DNA of 64,000 nt, taken from NCBI GenBank assembly GCA_037349315.1, contig JBAIAC010000033.1, forward strand, positions 18,680,001 to 18,744,000, written 5' to 3'. The first letter of the stretch is position 1. The number at the start of each line of letters is the position of its first letter. A program made the position numbers and the translations under genes. This DNA is from Chelydra serpentina (taxonomy: Eukaryota > Chordata > Testudines > Chelydridae). Of this stretch, positions 57,546-64,000 are shown one piece after another. The notes beneath the pieces were generated by a model that searched no databases, had not been told where the DNA came from, and worked only from the letters and a program-made list of their open reading frames with translations.

Positions 57546-60500
57546 CAAAACTAGAGCTGGGTGAATACTGGAGTGGAGGTTAAGCATCTTTGAGTATTTG
57601 CGTTAATAAAACTAGTGAATGTGATCCATGTGGCCCTTGTCTATTTGCTGTTATGAATATTCAGATAGGCACGTTTTGTTCATAGGACTGTTCAGGCAAT
57701 TGATGTCATACAGGTATACTTGTTTGCATGAGATTCTGCATGTTCACCAATACATACATGTGTGAGCAACAGCAACATAAAACTATGATAATTATGGTCA
57801 TCCAAGCACGAACCAGAAACAGTTTCGTCTGCCTTTGCTATTCAAACTGCAATTGTGCCAACAGTGAATGAATAGTCACAACGAGCAGTTTGTGAGCAAT
57901 GCATAGGCTGAACTGGTCACGTGAAGTGTTTAACAAGCAATTGAAAATAATGAGTAAATCAAGTGTGTGTGTGGGGCGGGGCAGTTGGTTTTGGATAATT
58001 TGCAACAGGCAGAAAAATGGGCCAAAGCTTTAGCTTTAGGCACAGCCCTGAGTAAGGGAGTGCCTACCTATGTCACTCTAGGAGATGCTAAAGAGGCACA
58101 ATTCTTTCCTCCCTGCTTGCTGTTGTATCAGTCATGCAAGGTACTCACAAACTTCAACAGGTCTTTATTTTAAAAGGGAAACCTCTTTACCAAGTTGCTG
58201 CTGCACCCTCTGTAGCTCTCTCAGCCTCTCAACTCCCTCCTCCCTCCTTCCTGTTTCCTGTCCTTACAGACTCCCAGCAGCCAGTGCTCCCAGTTCTAAT
58301 AATTATAAGCAACATCTAAACACCACACTTGCTCCTGGGGTAGATGTAAATTTCTTTTGGCCTTTACCAGTAGCAGATTACTACCCCCTACACTGGGTGG
58401 GAGGAGTATCTTGAAGGATGAAGCTGAGACTCTTATTTCCCACCTCTCCCTGGCCTAGTCCACTTGCAGAAGGGTGGGGAGCAGTGGCTCCACATGGCTT
58501 GCTTCCCTACACTATGCCTCGTTTTAAAGTCTAGGAAGGCCACACAGCATGGGGTGGTCTTACTCTGCCTTGTGCCCCTGCACAGTCTTATAGGGCCAGG
58601 CTATAACTGCCCCTCACTTTGTCTAACAAAGTTGTGTACTATAAATGGATTGACCAGCTGGTCCTGGAACCACATACCTTGGGGAACCTTTCTAGAAATC
58701 TGGTTTGCGTTTCAAGTTGCAGTGAAATATGAAAGTAGCTGGGTTTTATTGGTTGTCAGGTTTTGTTGAAAACCTTTCACACAGCTCTAGTCAGTTACTG
58801 TTGCTTTTTGCATTTCTCTGTAAAAAATGGTTAGAAAAAAATGGGAATTCAGGAAGGGAGGGGACACTCATTTTTTCTTGTTTTCTTCCTGTTTTTAGTT
58901 CCCCTCCTCATGGAGCTTCCCTGAATATTTTCCTATGGAGATGGCTGAGCCATTTAACTAACTTTGACAATAGAATTACAGCCCCCTACTTCACTGGCTT
59001 AGACAAATGGAAAATAAGTTCTGCAGACTCTGGCAAGTAGACAAGAAACCTGGAAAGGTGGTCCAATTCCCAATTGGCCAGTGGTGTTAGAAGTCTGGAA
59101 AGGCAGTCTACAAAGTGACTGGCATGTGAGATGGGAGGGCCCAGGAGGTGGTTAAGTTCCCAGCTGGCAAGAGGAATGGGAGGCCTGGAGAAGTGGGCTG
59201 CTTTCCGTTTGGCTTTATAGGTTGAATAAGAGGCCAAGAAATGAGGTTCAGTTCCCATTAGCCTGTCTGGTTCTTGATTTGCTTCCTTAGTTAAGAGAGG
59301 CAGAGAATACTGATGTTGTTCTGCCAGGGACAGGATTGAAATTGAGCAGCATGGAAGAAAACAGACTTAAATAAGCACAGCTCACTGTCTCCACTTGCTT
59401 TTGTCAGTTGTTCAACAACTCTGCTGCCAGCAACCTTACTTACTAAAATGCAGAGGGGGGGAGGGAAACAGGGGTCATGGGGAGGTTTTGTGTGGAGTTC
59501 TGTGTTTGGTTTTTAGCTTTTTTGTTTGTTTATTACAAAACAGTGTATGACACAACAAACCACTTGTTACACCCTCCAGTGTCCTGATGATCTGAATATT
59601 TAGGATCAAATTAGGATTTACTGAGAGCTTTTCAGATGTTTTCTATACTGTACTTTATGGTCTGCCTGTTACAAATTATTAGATTTGTCAAAGGTATTTT
59701 ACACACTAGACAACAGTGGCTTTATCAGCTGTCTGAGGTGTATGTATTTTTTTTAAAGGTGTATTATTTACCTGCAAAACTAAATGGCACTATGTAGTTG
59801 GCTCCTTTTTAAAAACTGGATTTTTGCTTCCACTGACTATAATTGTTCTCTTGGAACTTGTTGGTCTATTGTTTAAATCATTCTTAAATTGTATACCAGC
59901 CTTGTTGGTTTTATGATAGTATATTGTAGTTTAGTGAATAGAACACCTGTGTCCTACCTACTCTTGATAACTTTAACTCAAAAAATTCCTTTTGGACTTA
60001 AATTCTCGTCATTGAAGGCTTTAGTCTGAAGATTATATTTTAATACATATACAGACTATGAAATGTTCAAAGGCACCTAAGTGATTTAGGAGACTAAATT
60101 TCAAACTTGACTTAGACTCTTAAGAGACTAAGTCTCAGTGAAAGTCAATTGAACTTGGGTTTCTAAGTTCTTTTGAAAACTTTGGCCTTTATCATAAACT
60201 TTTTAGCAGATAACTGAAATGGTTTGATTACTGCATCACCTTTGGGCACACCCAGTCCCCCTCCCCTCCAGGACCTTTGGGCACTCCTCAGGCCCCTTGG
60301 CAGTGAAACCAATCATCTAGCCACACCACCCCAGGGCCAGGCTCAGAGCCAGGCTCAAACCCAGTGCTTGTGGATGAACCTGTAAGTGCACTGCTTTATG
60401 AAGGCACTCCTTGGTGCATCTACTCATCTCAGTACCTCAGAAAGGTGCAATGAAGCTTGACACAGTGAGAGGTTTCTTAGGGCACTGGGTGTGCTGGGGT

Positions 60501-60772
60501 ACATGCAGGGGATGAGTCAATGGGTTGAGGCACTCAACTTATCCACCAGTCTCAAGACCTCAAAGAAGTACATCAACCAACACAGCCCTACTATAGAAGA
60601 AGGTCCTGAGGCACATTAGTGCTTGGGGAATCTTCAGCTACATATCTCACCCTGTGTGGCCTAGCAGAAACAAAGGGAAGGTATTGTACTCAGAGCTAAG
60701 TTACAAACAAAGAGTTCAATTGTGATTTTTAAACCACAGTCAGAAGTAGATGTCACTGATGCTTAGCAGGTG
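57546..60772. other. No gene seen; degenerate tandem repeats at 59041-59265
   Basis: Non-coding. 59041-59265 has about five poorly conserved units of 40-60 bases, each with a GGCCTGGAGAAG-like start and a TTCCCA-TTGGC-like middle. An old fold-back type repeat (CACCTAAGTGATTTAGGAG; CTTTTGAAAACTTTGGCC) lies at 60060-60190. No exon supported. Confidence 0.4.
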
Positions 60773-61278
60773 TTAGGAATATAGGACTGGAAGGGACCTC
60801 CTCAGTCATCATGTCCAATCCCCTGTTGTTGCAGGCAACCCCATAATAAAATCCCACTCATGAACTTGTCAAGCTCCGTTTTAAAAGTAGTTAGGTTGTT
60901 TGCCCCCTACTGGGTGGCTGTTCCAGAACCTCATTCCTCTGATGGTTAGAAACCTTCTTCTAATTTCTGGAGTACATTTATTCATGGTCAGTTTGTAACT
61001 ATTTGTTCTTGTACCAACATTGTCCTTCATCTTAAATAGCTCTTCGCCCTCCCAAATGTTTACACACACACCCCAATGTCTTTGTAGAGCATAATTATAT
61101 CTCCTCCAGCCTTCATTTTGTTAGGCTAAACAAACCAAGCTCTTTTAGTCTCCTCTCATAAGATAGGCCTCCATTCCCCTGATGATCCTAGTAGCCCTTC
61201 TCTGCATCTGTTCCAGTTTGAATTAATCTTTCTTGAAATATGGGTGTACACAGTATTCCAAATGAGGTCCTACCCATG

Positions 61279-62441
61279 TGTAAGCGGGGGAATAGTCCCG
61301 CTATTGTGGGGAACTTTCCTCATCTCTGCACTACCCTGGTGAAATGGGCTAGCGGAAGGATCTCAGTCCTCGCTCCCACCTCCTTTACCCCAGAGGCCTC
61401 CCTGCCCTCGAGGACTCCCCTTGTCCTCGTAACCCCAACAAGGCTGGGCCCAGGATTCCTAGGGGGCTCGACCCCCAACCTTGCTGTGGTCACCTAGGTC
61501 AGGGGCTAGGGTGTCCCCACTCCGGGGTACTCTCTCTGTACAGGATGCTTCCCTGACCCACTGATCACTGCATACAATTCAAAGCAAATGCAAATTATTT
61601 AATTAACAATTAATTTGTAACAGGAATAAGGAAAAATGGGAAAGGCTAATGAAAACACTTCACCCCGCTCTGTGGCAGGGAACATCACAACAGTGTCCTT
61701 GAAATGTCAGGGCAGTTCAGTCTGTTCCTGTGTAAGTCCCAGGCTCCTTCTCAGGCCCTGGCTGTGCTGCAGGGACGCTGCTTGGACACTTGTTCTGGCG
61801 GTGGCCACACGCTCGCAGGCTCTGGGTGGCAGGACCCTTCTTCCCAGCGTTGCCCCAGCCCTGTCAGGGTTTAGATCCCCCTGCAAGTCTGGCCTGCAGG
61901 GCCCCTTGGCTGAGGCCTCTCCCTGTGCTGGGCCCACTGCCCAGGGTTCCCCTCGCTCTCCCCAGCTGCTCACCGCACCCGGCTCCGGACTGCTCCAGCC
62001 CCAGCTCCACAGCTCTGCCTCAGCTCCAGCTCCTCTGCCTCTGCACGGCTGCTGCTGCTCTGCCTCCAGCTCCCTGGGCTGCTGCCCTGGCCCCTCTGGC
62101 TCTGGCTGTTGCAGCTTCTCCCCCCAGGGCAGGTCTGCGTCTCTGGGCTGCACCTCTGCTCCCAGGGCAGGTCTGTGTCTCTGGGCTGCTTTTCTGGCCC
62201 CTCCAGATCTGGCCCAGCTCAGCTCAGCTCTGGCCTCTGGCCTCTGCCCTCTCCTCAGCTCGGCCCCACTCACTCTGATTCAGGCAACTTCAGCTCACAC
62301 GGAGGACGGGATTCACCCTGACCTCCTGACTCCCTGATTCGCCTGCCCGCCCTGTCAATCAGAGCTGACCTGGAGCATTGGCCTCTCCCCGTTGCCCCTG
62401 AGAGCTCTGAATGTTAGTAAGGGGATAACACTCCCCTTACA
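61279..62441 (-). mobile_element. Solo LTR inserted in CR1, probably minus orientation
   Basis: 1,163 bases between 4-bp duplications CATG (61275-61278 and 62442-62445). Termini TGTAAG/CTTACA. Removing it and one CATG rejoins CR1 text. On the minus strand it starts TGTAAGGGGAGTGTTATCCC; a 38-39 base unit (CAGGGCAGGTCTGCGTCTCT and so on) is repeated twice at about 62112-62190. Orientation is judged from overall layout only. The 233-codon plus and 188-codon minus frames come from the repetitive Ala/Pro/Leu/Ser-rich text and are not genes. Confidence 0.75.
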
Positions 62442-62519
62442 CATGCTTTGTACAATGGCATTAATACTTCCCTATCTCTACTGGAAATACCTCACTTGAT
62501 ACCATAAGATCCTAGGATG

Positions 62520-63471
62520 CATAGGTGCTGACTTTCGTTGGCGCCGGTGGGTGTTCGCGCCTGCACCCCGGCCCCGCCCCAACTTCACTCCCGGCCCCGC
62601 CCCTTCCCCAAATCCCCGCCCCCGCCTCCTCCCCCAGGGAAAAATTGGTGGGTGCTGAGCACCCACCAGCAGCTCCCTGCTGGCCCCCCCATCCGCGCCC
62701 AACTCAAATTCCGGGAGGTGCCTCCCACCGAAAAGCTGCGGCTTTTTTTAGCCCAGCCGCCTGCCTCTCAGCTGTGCGGCGGGGGGCCGCGGGGGAAAGC
62801 GCTGGAGGGAGGTGTGGCCGCGGCCCAGGCGGGCAGAGCGAGGTCGTGCAAGTGGCCGGGCCGAGGCAGCGGAGCCGGCAGCCACCCCGCATCCCGTCCC
62901 GCCCCCGGCCACTCCAGATGTGATTGCTGGCTGGGCGGGGGAAGAGCGCTGCCTGCTGCCTGCGCAGCACCTAGCGCGGCCTGCGGAGCCCGTCCCGCAT
63001 GAGGAGCAGCCAGCGCCGGCCGGGCCGAGCTGAGGGCAAGCAGGGGCCGCCTCCTGGCCCCAGAGCGCAGCGCCAGCTACCGCACCTGGGGCAGCACCGC
63101 GCGGCAGGGCCAGGCCGGACTGGGCCAGGAGGCGGCCCCGCTTGCCCTCAGCTCAGCCCGGCTGGCGCTGGCTGCTCCTCATGCGGGCTGCCCCCTGCCT
63201 GCGAAGCGCCTAGCGCGGCCTGCGGCGCTTCGCAGGCAGGGAGCGGTGCTCTCCCTGCTGCCCAGCCAGCAATCACTGCCTCGGCCCGGCCAGTTGCATG
63301 ACCTCACTCTGGGCCGCGACCGCACCTCCCCTCCAGCGCTTCCCCATCCCGCCCTCCGCACAGCTGAGAGGCGGCAGCTGGTGGGGGGGGCCGGCGGGGA
63401 GCTGCCGGTGGATGCTCAGCACCCACCAATTTTTCCCCGTGGGTGCTCCAGCCCCGGAGTCAGCGCCTATG
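62520..63471. mobile_element. Foldback hAT-like element, family A copy 2 (long)
   Basis: 952 bases bounded by the perfect 8-bp duplication CTAGGATG (62512-62519 and 63472-63479). The ends CATAGGTGCTGAC and GTCAGCGCCTATG equal those of 19838-20261, as do the inner phrases AAAAATTGGTGGGTGCTGAG and CCAATTTTTCCCCGTGGGTG. It is a nearly full-length palindrome: GAGGAGCAGCCAGCGCC at 63001 is mirrored by GGCGCTGGCTGCTCCTC at 63165, and CTCAGCTGTGCGGCGGG at 62768 by CCGCACAGCTGAGAGG at 63357. Strongly CpG-rich, non-coding. Confidence 0.9.
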
Positions 63472-63479
63472 CTAGGATG

Positions 63480-64000
63480 TATGTCTACACTGCAGTGTAA
63501 GCCCAGGGTCAGTAGAACTTGGGTTAACAGACCCTGAGTTTGTTTACCTTAGGCTTGAGCAGGGGCGGCTCTTACAATTTTGCCACCCCAAGCAGGGGCT
63601 GTGGCCCCGCCCCCAACGCAGGCAGACGTAGCGGGGCCCCGCCCCTGACGCCTGCCTGCATCGGGGGCGGGGCCTCACTACGTCTGCTCGCGTCGCGGGC
63701 GTGGCCTCGCCCCCGACACAAGCAGTCCCAGTCCGCGGCGGCATGGGGAGAGCGGCAGACCTGCCGCCCCATTTCCGCCACAGCAGGCAAGAATGGGGCG
63801 GCAGTCCGAGTCCCGCGGCGGCAATTCGGCGGCGGGAAGAGTGGACCTGCCACCGAATTGCCGCCGCAGGACTCGGACTGCCGCCCCATTCTCGCCTGCC
63901 GCCCCAAGCACTAGCTTGGAAAGCTGGTGCCCGGAGCCAGCCCCGGGCTTGAGCATCTATATTCATTTGTAACCCCAGGTTAGGAATTGTTGAATCCTGG
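63480..64000. mobile_element. DNA-transposon-like element, right end outside window, with MITE insert
   Basis: From 63480 the text TATGTCTACACTGCAGTGTA then AACTTGGGTTAACAGACC looks like the end of a cut-and-paste element, interrupted by the MITE 63560-63945, and resumes at 63946 (CATCTATATTCATTTGTAAC) to the window edge. No coding sequence seen. Class uncertain. Confidence 0.4.
63560..63945. mobile_element. hAT-like MITE, CpG-rich
   Basis: 386 bases flanked by the perfect 8-bp duplication GGCTTGAG (63552-63559 and 63946-63953). Ends CAGGGGCGGCTCT and GGAGCCAGCCCCG are inverted with mismatches. The interior is a set of inverted GC-rich repeats (for example AATTCGGCGGCGGGAAG against ACCGAATTGCCGCCGCA). 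Frames of 80-140 codons on both strands are artefacts of the composition. Confidence 0.88.

Larger units (their letters stand above)
60773..63479 (-). mobile_element. CR1 LINE 3' end (minus), interrupted by an LTR and a foldback element
   Basis: 60773-61278 is a clear antisense CR1 tail: GGACTGGAAGGGACCTCCTC at the 3' end, then AGAAACCTTCTTCTAATTTC, TCTCCTCTCATAAGATAGGC and GTACACAGTATTCCAAATGA. The same CR1 continues at 62446 (TTTGTACAATGGCATTAATA, TCTCTACTGGAAATACCTC) to 62519 and ends at CTAGGATG near 63479. Between these pieces lie the LTR 61279-62441 and the foldback element 62520-63471. Truncated at its own 5' side, near the right end of the window. Confidence 0.85.

Noticed and set aside
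61636..62337. 233-codon plus-strand frame, and 188-codon minus frame over the same bases
   Set aside because: They lie wholly inside a solo LTR with repeated Cys/Leu/Ser/Pro-rich text and tandem 38-base units; open on both strands because of composition.
62525..63537. Overlapping GC-rich frames of 73-154 codons
   Set aside because: All inside the palindromic foldback element; no codon structure and frames on both strands mirror each other.
63540..63966. Frames up to 140 codons on both strands
   Set aside because: Inside a CpG-rich hAT MITE; Arg/Gly/Ala/Pro content is from GC bias.

Overview
The window looks like a stretch of vertebrate, most probably turtle (Testudines), nuclear genome: AT-rich intergenic or intronic DNA packed with sauropsid-type repeats (CR1 LINEs, PIF/Harbinger elements with Myb-like second gene, several hAT families, GIY-YIG Penelope-like retroelements, solo LTRs). 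No host protein-coding gene or exon could be supported. Every long open frame either belongs to a transposon or is an accidental frame in GC-rich repeat DNA. The taxon call rests on the familiar look of these repeat families, not on a database search; a crocodilian or other archosauromorph is the main alternative.

Layout. 1-2752: right part of an autonomous PIF/Harbinger element with a Myb/SANT-like gene (+) and a decayed transposase (-) that converge on facing poly(A) signals. 6110-7320: CR1 fragment, GC-rich minisatellite, an unclassified repeat, Harbinger-like MITE. 10680-11512: CR1 3' end. 13160-13396: short hAT-like MITE. 14918-17385: BED-finger hAT transposon whose zinc finger is split by a Penelope-type fragment. 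19838-20261: foldback hAT-like element. 20341-23690: autonomous TTF-finger/DUF4371 hAT (-). 24338-25255: solo LTR. 26926-27206 and 34922-35528: hAT MITEs with 8-bp duplications. 36509-37171: solo LTR. 39469-39672: hairpin mini-Penelope. 41218-45105: a composite Penelope-like element (PLE) coding for reverse transcriptase plus GIY-YIG endonuclease, with an inverted partial copy at one end and two later insertions inside its reading frame. 52808-53650, 56052-56661 and 61279-62441: further solo LTRs. 54863-54982: short hAT MITE. 55293-55593 and 57010-57545: Harbinger MITE and Harbinger fragment. 60773 to the end: a CR1 carrying an LTR and a foldback hAT, next to another element carrying a hAT MITE.

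The most informative object is the PLE at 41218-45105. It is bounded by a 13-bp duplication, has its 3' tails pointing outwards at both ends, and its catalytic frame (about 730 codons) is open once a 455-bp hAT insertion unit and a 292-bp PLE-tail unit are discounted. Insertion order can be read here and in the tower at the right end. All five solo LTRs appear to lie on the minus strand, which would fit an intron of a plus-strand host gene but is a small sample.

Boundaries with a named target-site duplication are read directly from the sequence. Family names come from motif recognition. Ages, activity and host-gene context are inference.
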